The translations under genes and the position numbers were made by a program. The notes below the pieces were generated by a model. That model made no database searches and was not told where the DNA came from. It saw nothing but the letters and a program-made list of their open reading frames with translations. Below are positions 1-6,163 of a stretch of 10,377 bases of DNA, in pieces; the first letter of the stretch is position 1; each line of letters starts with the position of its first letter. The stretch is from NCBI GenBank assembly GCA_937896495.1, contig CALBNQ010000154.1, positions 1-10,377 on the forward strand, written 5' to 3'. The DNA is from an uncultured archaeon. GTDB taxonomy: Archaea > Thermoproteota > Nitrososphaeria > Nitrososphaerales > Nitrosopumilaceae.

Positions 1-1403
1 TGTTGGACTTCATATGCCATTTCTGAACCATAAGTTGCAGTGGCTATAAGACAACCGCCTCCATTGTCTTGTGAATCTTCTATAATTTCAGATGTATCTT
101 GTATATTAGTAGGTACTGTAGTTCCAGAACCATGTGCAACAACTAAACCAAATTCAGTTTCTTGTCCTGTATTTCTAATAATTTCAAATTTGATAGTTGT
201 TGGCCCTGTTTGATCCTTAGAAAAGGTGAATTTCTCAAATTCTCCACCAACTTGTGCCAATCCAGTTGTTTTAAAAATCTCATTACCTTTTTGAATTATC
301 ACAAAAGTGTAATCAGAACTTCGTAAAGGCTCATTTGTTCTACCATCTCTAATAGTAAAAATAAAATTTGTACTAACTCCAGATTCTATATTTATTGGAT
401 CCCAGGAGAGATTTATTTTGAAATCCTCACTTTTTGTATACGCCTCTAATGGAAATCCAACTTCTTGACTTGCAGATAATGTGAAAATAATATTATCAGG
501 TAAAGATTCACCTGATTGTCTCATTTCATTTTTCAAAAATCTCAAATTATCTTGTAACAAAACAAAATGAACTATTCTTTCATCTTCTTCAGTGTAATCA
601 TCAACTGAAACTGAAGATTTGAAAAGTTTGATTCCATTAACATAACCAGTATAACTAGGTGCTAAAAATTCAGCAAAATCTTTTGGAAAATGTGTCTCTA
701 CATGAACTACATTTACGTGAGACATTTGTTTTTCATTCCAATCAAATGGCATTTCAAATGATAATTGTTTTGATTTAAAATCATAATTTGGATTAAAAAC
801 AGAATCAAAGTAAGACTTGAAACGGAATTGAACATCATTGTTTTCTGAATCTTTTTGCATGAAAGCAACTGTCTCAACAATTGTCAAGTCAGCATTATAG
901 ACACCAGTATTTTCAACAATGTTAGTTGGTTCATCAATGGTTCTTACTTCAATCTCAAAAGTATACAGACCACCGGAAACAAACAATGGTCCTGTTATGA
1001 CTAAAGGATCTGATTCAGTTCCATGCCAGGCTCCAAGTATAGAGTCTTGTTCTCCTTGAATGGTGATATTTTCTTCTTGTGTGGGTTTTATTTTGATTGG
1101 TAAAATTCCATTATCAGTAAAAAAATATTTTTTAAAAATCATCTCATCATTATGAAACAGTCCTATTAGGAATGTGACATTTTTTGCAGGTTCGTTTGTA
1201 GTGTTATCAGTTGCAGTAATTGTTAGTTGTTCTTGTTCATTTTCAAAATACATGGGCATTTCAACAGTTACGGATAGATTTTTTCCTTGAACATCAATTG
1301 AAGAAATTCTTTCCAATCCTAAACCATGACCATAAACACTACTGGCTGGAAACAATAAACATATCACCATTGCAAAAACTCCCAATTTTATCAATGGTGT
1401 CAT
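1..1403 (-). CDS. Secreted CFI-box-CTERM surface protein, C-terminus cut by the window edge
   Basis: The frame is open from an ATG at 1403 to the left edge (467 complete codons, no stop), so the gene is partial. Residues 1-25 look like a cleavable signal peptide: a basic start, a hydrophobic core (roughly VFAMVICLLF), and small residues before the predicted cut at VYG|HG. The mature part is rich in beta-type alternation and N-glycosylation sequons (NLS, NVT, NIT). Two Ig-like segments resemble each other, around residues 61-100 and 347-390, both carrying 'TNEP' followed by a strand and a 'NDEMIFK/GNEIFK' stretch. The last visible residues contain GGGCLIATATYG (448-459), the CFI-box that in Nitrosopumilus-type archaea precedes a conserved C-terminal region and often a membrane anchor. 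From this I infer an exported, probably surface-anchored protein of unknown specific function. It lies 22 nt downstream of the Lon-domain gene on the same strand and may be cotranscribed with it. Confidence 0.85.
   Translation of the reverse strand, partial: MTPLIKLGVFAMVICLLFPASSVYGHGLGLERISSIDVQGKNLSVTVEMPMYFENEQEQLTITATDNTTNEPAKNVTFLIGLFHNDEMIFKKYFFTDNGILPIKIKPTQEENITIQGEQDSILGAWHGTESDPLVITGPLFVSGGLYTFEIEVRTIDEPTNIVENTGVYNADLTIVETVAFMQKDSENNDVQFRFKSYFDSVFNPNYDFKSKQLSFEMPFDWNEKQMSHVNVVHVETHFPKDFAEFLAPSYTGYVNGIKLFKSSVSVDDYTEEDERIVHFVLLQDNLRFLKNEMRQSGESLPDNIIFTLSASQEVGFPLEAYTKSEDFKINLSWDPINIESGVSTNFIFTIRDGRTNEPLRSSDYTFVIIQKGNEIFKTTGLAQVGGEFEKFTFSKDQTGPTTIKFEIIRNTGQETEFGLVVAHGSGTTVPTNIQDTSEIIEDSQDNGGGCLIATATYGSEMAYEVQ
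27..62 (-). other. CFI-box (GGGCLIATATYG) motif in the secreted protein
   Basis: Residues 448-459 of the partial protein read GGGCLIATATYG, followed by SEMAYEVQ. This matches the Cys-Phe/Leu-Ile-Ala-Thr-Ala-x-Tyr-Gly pattern of the CFI-box C-terminal domain seen in many exported thaumarchaeal and some bacterial proteins. The motif follows a low-complexity acidic linker (SEIIEDSQDNGG), as is usual for a domain at the C-terminal end of an extracellular protein. The rest of the domain lies outside the window. Confidence 0.7.
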
Positions 1404-1425
1404 AATTTTTGACTTGTTTTTAGCA

Positions 1426-2136
1426 CTATTTTACTGTGAGTAATTCTTCAGTTTTCTGAATCAAATCATTCATGTTTGTTGTTTCAAGAAGTGGTTGAAG
1501 TTCACTTGGGACTTTTGCACCAAGGGCTGCAAGAGAATAAACATAATCAATCGTTGGAGTATCAGTTACAAGATAGTACTGTTTTAAAACGTGATCTAGT
1601 GCATGTGGTTCAACAACTTTAGGTAATGCTTGTGAAATGATTTTCTTTTTCCATAACTCCACTAATTTCTCCCATTGCTCAAGTGAAATATTCTCATCAA
1701 TTTCTGGAATCATTTCAACTTCAGCTTGAATATACATTTTCTTTGCAGTACCAATTTTTTCATGTATATCAGATACTTGTTGATGTCCTTCAACAGATAG
1801 TGGATCATAGTTTTCAGGTTGTGGAATTGAAGGAGGAATAATTTTTTTGATTTTAAAGGAATTTCTACCAAGAGTGTCAATGTGTAATTGTAATCCATCA
1901 AGTTTGACATCTTTACATTCTGTGATTTTAGCAATTGTTCCAATCAAGTTAGGAGAGTTCCAACCATTTACAGAATTATTTTCATCAATTAGACATACTC
2001 CAAATTGACCATCACCTAACATACAATCATCAACTAATTGCTTGTATCTAGGCTCAAAGACTCGAAGTGGAAGAGATTGTCTTGGAAATAAAACTAAATC
2101 TAAAGGAAAAATTGGTATTACTTTTGTTTCAGTCAA
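1426..2136 (-). CDS. Stand-alone Lon substrate-binding (LON N-terminal) domain protein
   Basis: A 236-residue protein with the LON N-terminal domain and no AAA+ or Ser-Lys protease domain. Residues 7-31 carry the family signature (IPIFPLDLVLFP, then LPLRVFEPRY). FGVCLID (45-51), GTIAKI (66-71) and LDGLQLHIDTLGRNSFKI (79-96) are the following core strands. The C-terminal half is mainly helical. In the family this domain binds substrate proteins in Lon proteases, but single-domain versions have no settled role, so no reaction is assigned. The start is TTG (2136-2134): the only upstream in-frame codons run into TAA, and there is no ATG or GTG before the conserved IFPL motif. It follows pyrB by 50 nt on the same strand and could be cotranscribed, although an AT-rich box about 29 nt upstream suggests its own nearly leaderless promoter. 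Confidence 0.85.
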   Translation of the reverse strand: MTETKVIPIFPLDLVLFPRQSLPLRVFEPRYKQLVDDCMLGDGQFGVCLIDENNSVNGWNSPNLIGTIAKITECKDVKLDGLQLHIDTLGRNSFKIKKIIPPSIPQPENYDPLSVEGHQQVSDIHEKIGTAKKMYIQAEVEMIPEIDENISLEQWEKLVELWKKKIISQALPKVVEPHALDHVLKQYYLVTDTPTIDYVYSLAALGAKVPSELQPLLETTNMNDLIQKTEELLTVK

Positions 2137-2161
2137 GTAATAGTTATCAAAATCTCTTTAG

Positions 2162-2168
2162 ATATATT
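2162..2168 (-). promoter_or_regulatory. Possible TATA box for the Lon-domain gene
   Basis: On the minus strand the sequence AATATAT is centred about 29 nt upstream of the TTG start. This is the spacing expected for an archaeal TATA box driving a leaderless or nearly leaderless transcript. No strong purine-rich BRE or Shine-Dalgarno sequence is evident. AT-rich background makes such boxes common, so this is tentative. Confidence 0.35.
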
Positions 2169-2174
2169 GGATAC

Positions 2175-2195
2175 GGATTTTAAAAATTAAAATCC
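2175..2195 (-). terminator. Short inverted repeat at the pyrB stop, possible terminator
   Basis: A perfect 7-bp inverted repeat (GGATTTT / AAAATCC) with a 7-nt loop spans the pyrB stop codon. Read on the minus strand the loop is AATTTTT, so a U-tract sits in the loop rather than after the stem. This is not a classical intrinsic terminator, but archaeal termination mainly needs T-rich coding-strand sequence. Chance occurrence in such AT-rich DNA is quite possible. Confidence 0.25.
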
Positions 2196-3116
2196 ATTTT
2201 CATTTAATGTCAAACCTAACAATGCTGCACGAGTATGTTTTCCATATTCAGCCTGTTCAAAGTATTTTGCATTTGGAGTATTGTCAATATCTGTAGAAAT
2301 TTCATCTACTCTTGGAAGAGGATGTAAAATTATTGAATCGCTTTTCATTTGTTTTAACAAATCTAATCCTACAACATAACTTCCTTTAACTTTTAGATAT
2401 TCTTCTTCATCAGGAAATCTTTCTTTTTGTATTCGAGTAACATAAAGAACATCTAGTTCATCAATATGATCTTCAACTTTTGTTGATTCAGTAAAGTCTA
2501 ATTTCTTTTTAATTTCATAAACTGAATCAGTTCTAATTTTTAGGGATTCAGGAGAAATCAAACGAACATCAACATCATAATTTCCTAGTCCATGAAGTAA
2601 AGAGTAAACAGTTCGTCCATACTTCAAGTCACCAACAATTCCAATTTTCAAACCGTCAATCTTTTTCTTTTCTTTTTTAATTGTAAACAAATCTTGAATT
2701 GCTTGTGTTGGATGTTCTTCAGTTCCACTACCTGCGTTGATTACAGGTTTTTCTGAAACTTCAGCTGCAAATCTACTTGAACCATCCAAAGTATGTCTCA
2801 AAATAAGAGCATCTGAATAAATTGACATTATTTTTACAGTGTCTGCAAGACTTTCGCCTTTTTGAGCAGATGATGATTCAATATTAGAAATTCCTAAAGA
2901 GTTACCACCAATTGAGGCCATTGCAGAATCAAAACTTAGACGAGTTCTAGTACTTGGTTCATAAAACAAGTATCCCAATGTTTTTCCTTTGCATATTTCT
3001 CGTCTAGATATAGGATCAAGATTCATAATCTTATCAGTAAAAGTAAAGATTTTTTCGAGTTTTTCTTTGGAATAGTCCTTAATTGAGATGATATCTTGCT
3101 TGAAAAACTCATTCAT
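2187..3116 (-). CDS. pyrB: Aspartate carbamoyltransferase catalytic subunit
   Basis: Catalyses carbamoyl phosphate + L-aspartate -> N-carbamoyl-L-aspartate + phosphate, the committed step of de novo pyrimidine synthesis, in the cytoplasm. The protein has 309 residues, the normal length for the class. The carbamoyl-phosphate site is visible as S55-T-R-T-R59. The 80s loop has S82 and K86 (SSSAQKGES), the counterparts of E. coli S80 and K84. R107-H108 and H135-P-T-Q138 complete that pocket. The aspartate domain carries GDLKYGRTV (162-170) and H265-P-L-P-R269. All catalytic residues I looked for are present. The ATG at 3116 is the natural start. The gene is divergent from pyrI, 41 nt away, so the two chains of the enzyme come from separate transcripts rather than the common pyrBI operon. 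A TATA-like box lies 29 nt upstream of the ATG. Confidence 0.97.
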   Translation of the reverse strand: MNEFFKQDIISIKDYSKEKLEKIFTFTDKIMNLDPISRREICKGKTLGYLFYEPSTRTRLSFDSAMASIGGNSLGISNIESSSAQKGESLADTVKIMSIYSDALILRHTLDGSSRFAAEVSEKPVINAGSGTEEHPTQAIQDLFTIKKEKKKIDGLKIGIVGDLKYGRTVYSLLHGLGNYDVDVRLISPESLKIRTDSVYEIKKKLDFTESTKVEDHIDELDVLYVTRIQKERFPDEEEYLKVKGSYVVGLDLLKQMKSDSIILHPLPRVDEISTDIDNTPNAKYFEQAEYGKHTRAALLGLTLNENGF

Positions 3117-3125
3117 TCTTTCAAT

Positions 3126-3133
3126 AATATATA
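3126..3133 (+). promoter_or_regulatory. TATA box for pyrI
   Basis: AATATATA on the plus strand is centred about 28 nt upstream of the pyrI ATG at 3158. This matches an archaeal TATA box placing transcription initiation at or a few bases before the start codon, so pyrI mRNA should be leaderless or nearly so. No Shine-Dalgarno motif precedes the ATG, which fits. Confidence 0.55.
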
Positions 3134-3140
3134 CAGGTCA

Positions 3141-3149
3141 CTATACAAA
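3141..3149 (-). promoter_or_regulatory. TATA box for pyrB
   Basis: On the minus strand TTTGTATAG is centred 29 nt upstream of the pyrB ATG at 3116, again the spacing for a leaderless archaeal transcript. Its centre is only about 15 bp from the pyrI box facing the other way. The two pre-initiation complexes would overlap on the DNA. Confidence 0.5.
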
Positions 3150-3157
3150 GTATTCTG

Positions 3158-3619
3158 ATGGAACAGTCTGAACTGATGGTTCGACGAATCAAAGAAGGCA
3201 CAGTTATTGACCATATTGATGAAGGAAAAGGCCTACAAGTCCTTAATGCTTTAAGAATTGATGGAGCAGATGGTGGTTTGATAACAATTGCTTTGAATAT
3301 GCCTAGTGGGAAATTTAAGAAAAAAGATATCATCAAAATCGAGAATAAGTTTCTAAAAGATGATGATACAAACAAACTTGCAGTAATTGCTCCAAAGGCT
3401 ACTATCAATATGATAAAAGATTACAAATTAGTTGAAAAGAGACGAGTTTCATTACCAAATGAAATAGATAGAATCTTTCGATGTTCAAATCCAGACTGTA
3501 TTACAAACAGTACAGAACACATTGAATCCATAATGGATGTAATAGATAAAGAAGGAAGAGTGCTCAAGTGTAGATATTGTTCAAGAGTTTTAGATGTAAA
3601 CCAGCTAAAATATAATTAA
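3158..3619 (+). CDS. pyrI: Aspartate carbamoyltransferase regulatory subunit
   Basis: The regulatory chain of aspartate transcarbamoylase. It binds nucleotide effectors and bridges the catalytic trimers in the dodecamer. It has 153 residues, the same as the E. coli chain. The N-terminal allosteric domain has GTVIDHI (14-20), with the D18-H19 pair that corresponds to the E. coli nucleotide-contacting Asp-His. NMPSGKF (47-53), K60 in DIIKIEN and K94 also match E. coli nucleotide-site positions, so CTP/ATP control is plausible. The C-terminal zinc domain has C109, C114, C138 and C141, the complete four-cysteine site. The ATG at 3158 is used; an internal Met at residue 7 is a less likely start. 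The gene is divergent from pyrB and convergent with atpK, whose stop is 32 nt away. Confidence 0.97.
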   Translation: MEQSELMVRRIKEGTVIDHIDEGKGLQVLNALRIDGADGGLITIALNMPSGKFKKKDIIKIENKFLKDDDTNKLAVIAPKATINMIKDYKLVEKRRVSLPNEIDRIFRCSNPDCITNSTEHIESIMDVIDKEGRVLKCRYCSRVLDVNQLKYN

Positions 3620-3641
3620 AAATAATTTAAAAATTGAAAAA
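3618..3641 (-). terminator. T-rich terminator downstream of atpK
   Basis: On the minus strand, just beyond the atpK stop, there are three separate T5 tracts (at 3641-3637, 3633-3629 and 3622-3618) within 24 nt. Archaeal termination is typically driven by such coding-strand T-runs without a hairpin. The tracts reach the pyrI stop codon, so the 3' end of the ATP synthase transcript probably overlaps or abuts the 3' end of pyrI mRNA. No comparable T-run is seen for the pyrI direction immediately after its stop. Confidence 0.55.
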
Positions 3642-3651
3642 TTTGTTAGGA

Positions 3652-3957
3652 TTATTGTCCTAAGATGATAAACATCATGACGATACCATAGATTGCGATT
3701 GATTCTACCATACCTACAAAGATGAATACCTTTGACTGTAAAGCTGGGTTCTCACTAATGACTGCAAGACCTGCTGCACCTACTTGACCAAGACCAATTC
3801 CTGCTCCACCTGCTGCAATACCAAATGCTAAACCAGCACCGAGGAGTTTCATTGAATCGCCACTAGATGCGCCACCTTCTTCTGCAAATGCAACTCCAGT
3901 TGAACCTAGAATTGATATTGCAGATGCTGCCAATAGTAACAAAACGATAGTTTTCAT
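3652..3957 (-). CDS. atpK: A-type ATP synthase proteolipid (subunit K/c) with signal peptide
   Basis: Forms the membrane rotor ring that carries the coupling ion. It has 101 residues. Residues 1-25 resemble a cleavable signal peptide (hydrophobic core VLLLLAASAISIL, then GVAFA|EEGG). The mature part is a two-helix hairpin: a glycine-rich TM1 (about 37-66), a short polar loop SENPALQSK (68-76), and TM2 (about 77-100). The ion-binding carboxylate is E85 in TM2. Q58 in TM1, with S86 and Y90 in TM2, align by eye with the Na+ ligands Q32, S66 and Y70 of the Ilyobacter tartaricus c-ring, whereas the Thr67 position is Ile here. The single-hairpin form implies a ring of many identical copies. It is last in the cluster, 53 nt after the microprotein gene, with its own TATA-like box, which would allow the higher expression the ring stoichiometry needs. 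Confidence 0.95.
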   Translation of the reverse strand: MKTIVLLLLAASAISILGSTGVAFAEEGGASSGDSMKLLGAGLAFGIAAGGAGIGLGQVGAAGLAVISENPALQSKVFIFVGMVESIAIYGIVMMFIILGQ

Positions 3958-3983
3958 TTACGAAATCTGCTCCTTCAGGTCCT

Positions 3984-3991
3984 TATTTAAA
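3984..3991 (-). promoter_or_regulatory. Possible internal TATA box for atpK
   Basis: On the minus strand TTTAAATA is centred about 30 nt upstream of the atpK ATG, within the 53-nt gap after the microprotein gene. This spacing predicts a transcript with a leader of only a few nucleotides. A GGAG lies 12 nt before the ATG, rather far for a Shine-Dalgarno but not excluded for readthrough mRNA. Confidence 0.5.
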
Positions 3992-4010
3992 CCATATTGA
4001 GAAAATGGGT

Positions 4011-4142
4011 TTAAATTTTTTCTAAAGTTTTCTTTTTGAAAGATTGTAGATCATCTTTGATAGAATTTGTGAAACTATCATAATCTGCATCTAATTCTTT
4101 TTTTGAATTTTCAAGTAATTTTTTTATTTCTTCTTTTGCCAT
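4011..4142 (-). CDS. 43-residue charged helical microprotein in the ATP synthase operon
   Basis: I do not recognise this small protein. The ATG at 4142 lies 1 nt after the atpD stop (TAA-A-ATG), the only ATG in the frame, which upstream closes at a TGA inside atpD. The product begins MAKEEIKKLLENSKKELDAD and ends FKKKTLEKI. It is highly charged, has no Cys, Pro, Gly, Trp or His, and places hydrophobic residues (I6, L10, L17, Y21, F24, I28, L32, F35) at 3-4 spacing, consistent with one amphipathic or coiled-coil helix. Its place in the operon suggests a role with the ATP synthase. The nearest candidates by character are peripheral-stalk subunit H (V-type G-like), normally about 100 residues, or a small assembly or regulatory factor. 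No truncation or frameshift is evident. That it is translated is an inference from the tight spacing and coding-like composition. Confidence 0.6.
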   Translation of the reverse strand: MAKEEIKKLLENSKKELDADYDSFTNSIKDDLQSFKKKTLEKI

Positions 4143-4143
4143 T

Positions 4144-4773
4144 TTATCTACTTTCCATCTTTGCTTTCACTTTTTTTAACTTTGCGAATTCTTCTCTTTC
4201 TCTTTCTTCAAGTGTTGCAGTGATAAATCTAATTTTTTCTTTATACTGAGGAATAATTACATTTTCAAGTGCATTTAGAAGTTTTTGTGTTTTTTCTAAT
4301 GCTTTTGCGAGACTAAAAATAGAATTTTCATATTCTGCAGCTTTACAGATTTTTGGAAGTAATTCTTTGATCTGTTTTGCTGCTCTATCAATTGATGAAT
4401 TTGTATCTGCAAATCCATATGGCATTGATTTTGTATCTTTTTCAGTTACAGAAAGTGCAGGTATTTTTACATCAACTACTCTACGTACATGAACTTCAAC
4501 TTCCATTACTGGAGGAGTAGATTCAGCAACAGAATCAACAGTTGCAGTTCCCAATGTCATATAGGCCTCATTTACTGATTTGTAAATATCTTGTAATGGT
4601 TCCCATATTCCACCTCTGGCTTTTGATGCCTCTTCAATCATTTCTTCAATATTTTTAAGTAAAACTTTCCGCTTGTCATCTAAAATTTGTTGAACCATAT
4701 TTGCAACTTGAGTTGATTTTTTGTATTTGAAAAGTTCGATTTTGGTTGCAGCAACATTTTGTCCAAATGACAT
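4144..4773 (-). CDS. atpD: A-type ATP synthase subunit D (central stalk)
   Basis: The central rotor shaft that couples rotation of the membrane ring to the A3B3 catalytic head (V-type D, functional counterpart of F-type gamma). It has 209 residues, normal for the family. The N-terminus carries the conserved opening: TKIELFKYKKS (10-20) and then a long helix with DDKRKVLLKNIEEMI. The C-terminal helix, with LNALENVIIPQYKEKIRFI followed by a glutamate-rich EEREREEFAKLKKVK, is the family hallmark that pairs with the N-terminal helix as a long coiled coil. The middle segment (about 65-125) is the globular part. The ATG at 4773 lies 4 nt after the atpB stop, so translation is probably coupled. The stop is directly followed by the 43-aa microprotein ATG. 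Confidence 0.96.
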   Translation of the reverse strand: MSFGQNVAATKIELFKYKKSTQVANMVQQILDDKRKVLLKNIEEMIEEASKARGGIWEPLQDIYKSVNEAYMTLGTATVDSVAESTPPVMEVEVHVRRVVDVKIPALSVTEKDTKSMPYGFADTNSSIDRAAKQIKELLPKICKAAEYENSIFSLAKALEKTQKLLNALENVIIPQYKEKIRFITATLEEREREEFAKLKKVKAKMESR

Positions 4774-4777
4774 TTTG

Positions 4778-6163
4778 CTACTCGCCTTTGTAATATTCGT
4801 CTACGTATTTGTCTTTAATTTTTGTAATCTCATTCTTTGGTAATTTAGATACAATCTTCCACAAAACTCCCAATGTCTCTTCAATGGTTCTATTCTCATC
4901 AGTTGCCTGAGTTAGGAATTCTTTTTCAAAGATATCACCAACATCCATGTATTTCAAATCAATTTCAGTTAATCCTGCTTTACCTACAATTCCTGCAAGT
5001 GCTCTAACTTCTTGTGCTCTAGAATATGCATCATAAACCTGATTAGAAACTTCACTGTGATCTGCTCTTGTACTGCCTTCACCAATTCCGTCTTTCATTA
5101 ATCTACTAAGACTCATCAAAATGTTGACTGGTGGATAAACTCCTTGTCGGAATAAATCTCTACCAAGTACAATCTGTCCTTCTGTAATGTAACCAGTTAG
5201 ATCAGGGATTGGGTGAGTGATATCATCAGATGGCATTGATAAAATTGGAACTTGTGTTACACTTCCTTTTCTACCGTTTAGTTTTCCTGCTCTTTCATAG
5301 ATTGTTGAAAGGTCGGTGTAAAGATAACCAGGATATCCTTTTCTTCCAGGAACTTCCTCTCTTGCTGCACTAATTTCTCTTAATGCTTCAGCATAATTTG
5401 TCATATCAGTAAGAATTACCAAGACATGCATTCCCAATTCAAATGCTAAATATTCTGCAACAGTTAATGCTACTCTAGGAGTAATAATTCTCTCAATTGC
5501 AGGATCATCTGCAGTGTTTAGAAATAGAACACTTCTTTTTAGTGCACCAGATTCTTCAAGACTACGTCGGAAGTATTCTGCTTCACTGTATTGCACACCA
5601 ATTGCTGCAAACACTACAGCAAAATCATCATTTGTTCCAACAACACTTGCTTGTCTTGCAATTTGTGCTGCTAAGAGATTGTGTGACATTCCAGAACCTG
5701 AAAAGATTGGAAGTTTTTGTCCTCTAACAAGAGTAATCATTCCATCAATTACAGATACACCAGTTTGAATGAAATCTTTTGGATATTCACGTTGTTCTGG
5801 ATTCATTGGTTCACCGTTAATGTCAATAAATTTATCAGCAATTGGATCTGGAAGTCCATCTTTTGGTCTACCTAATCCATCAAACACTCTACCGAGTACT
5901 TCTTTTGATACTGGCATTTCCATAACTTTACCAACAAACTTTGCATTTGTTGCAGAAATTGATAATCCAGAAGTTCCTTCAAAAACTTGTACAATGGCTT
6001 TACCATTTCCTACTTCAAGAACTTTACCTAATCTTCTTTCACCATCTTTAGTTTCAACCTCAACTAATTCATCAAATGCTGCATTTTCAACATCATCTAC
6101 AACTACTAGAGGGCCTTTAATTTCAGCAATCTTGCTGTATTGGACTCCACCTTCAACAGTCAA
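4778..6163 (-). CDS. atpB: A-type ATP synthase subunit B (non-catalytic)
   Basis: The non-catalytic nucleotide-site subunit of the A3B3 head. It has 461 residues, the usual length. Residues 11-24 form the N-terminal barrel opening ([14 protein letters not shown]). The P-loop region is the degenerate GSGMSHN (156-162), lacking the Walker Lys-Thr, as expected for B rather than [11 protein letters not shown] (344-353) matches the ATPase alpha/beta signature, and R354 in [11 protein letters not shown] is the likely arginine finger reaching the catalytic site of A. The start is TTG (6163-6161), overlapping the atpA stop TGA in a 4-nt TTGA. No ATG or GTG exists before the conserved barrel, so the TTG is well supported and indicates translational coupling with atpA. 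Confidence 0.97.
   Translation of the reverse strand: MTVEGGVQYSKIAEIKGPLVVVDDVENAAFDELVEVETKDGERRLGKVLEVGNGKAIVQVFEGTSGLSISATNAKFVGKVMEMPVSKEVLGRVFDGLGRPKDGLPDPIADKFIDINGEPMNPEQREYPKDFIQTGVSVIDGMITLVRGQKLPIFSGSGMSHNLLAAQIARQASVVGTNDDFAVVFAAIGVQYSEAEYFRRSLEESGALKRSVLFLNTADDPAIERIITPRVALTVAEYLAFELGMHVLVILTDMTNYAEALREISAAREEVPGRKGYPGYLYTDLSTIYERAGKLNGRKGSVTQVPILSMPSDDITHPIPDLTGYITEGQIVLGRDLFRQGVYPPVNILMSLSRLMKDGIGEGSTRADHSEVSNQVYDAYSRAQEVRALAGIVGKAGLTEIDLKYMDVGDIFEKEFLTQATDENRTIEETLGVLWKIVSKLPKNEITKIKDKYVDEYYKGE

Noticed and set aside
1220..1405. 61-residue plus-strand frame
   Set aside because: It is antisense to the signal peptide and N-terminus of the secreted protein; no independent support.
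1710..1943. 77-residue minus-strand frame inside the Lon-domain gene
   Set aside because: It is an alternative frame of the same strand inside a conserved coding sequence, with Lys/Leu-rich composition typical of a shadow.
3121..3408. 95-residue frame on the minus strand, antisense to pyrI
   Set aside because: It lies entirely opposite the well-supported pyrI gene and has no family resemblance; it is a reading-frame shadow.
4011..4142. The 43-aa frame as a truncated or frameshifted subunit F or H gene
   Set aside because: No further coding sequence resembling F or H continues in any frame after its stop, and the following 53 nt look like a promoter region; a complete small gene is simpler.
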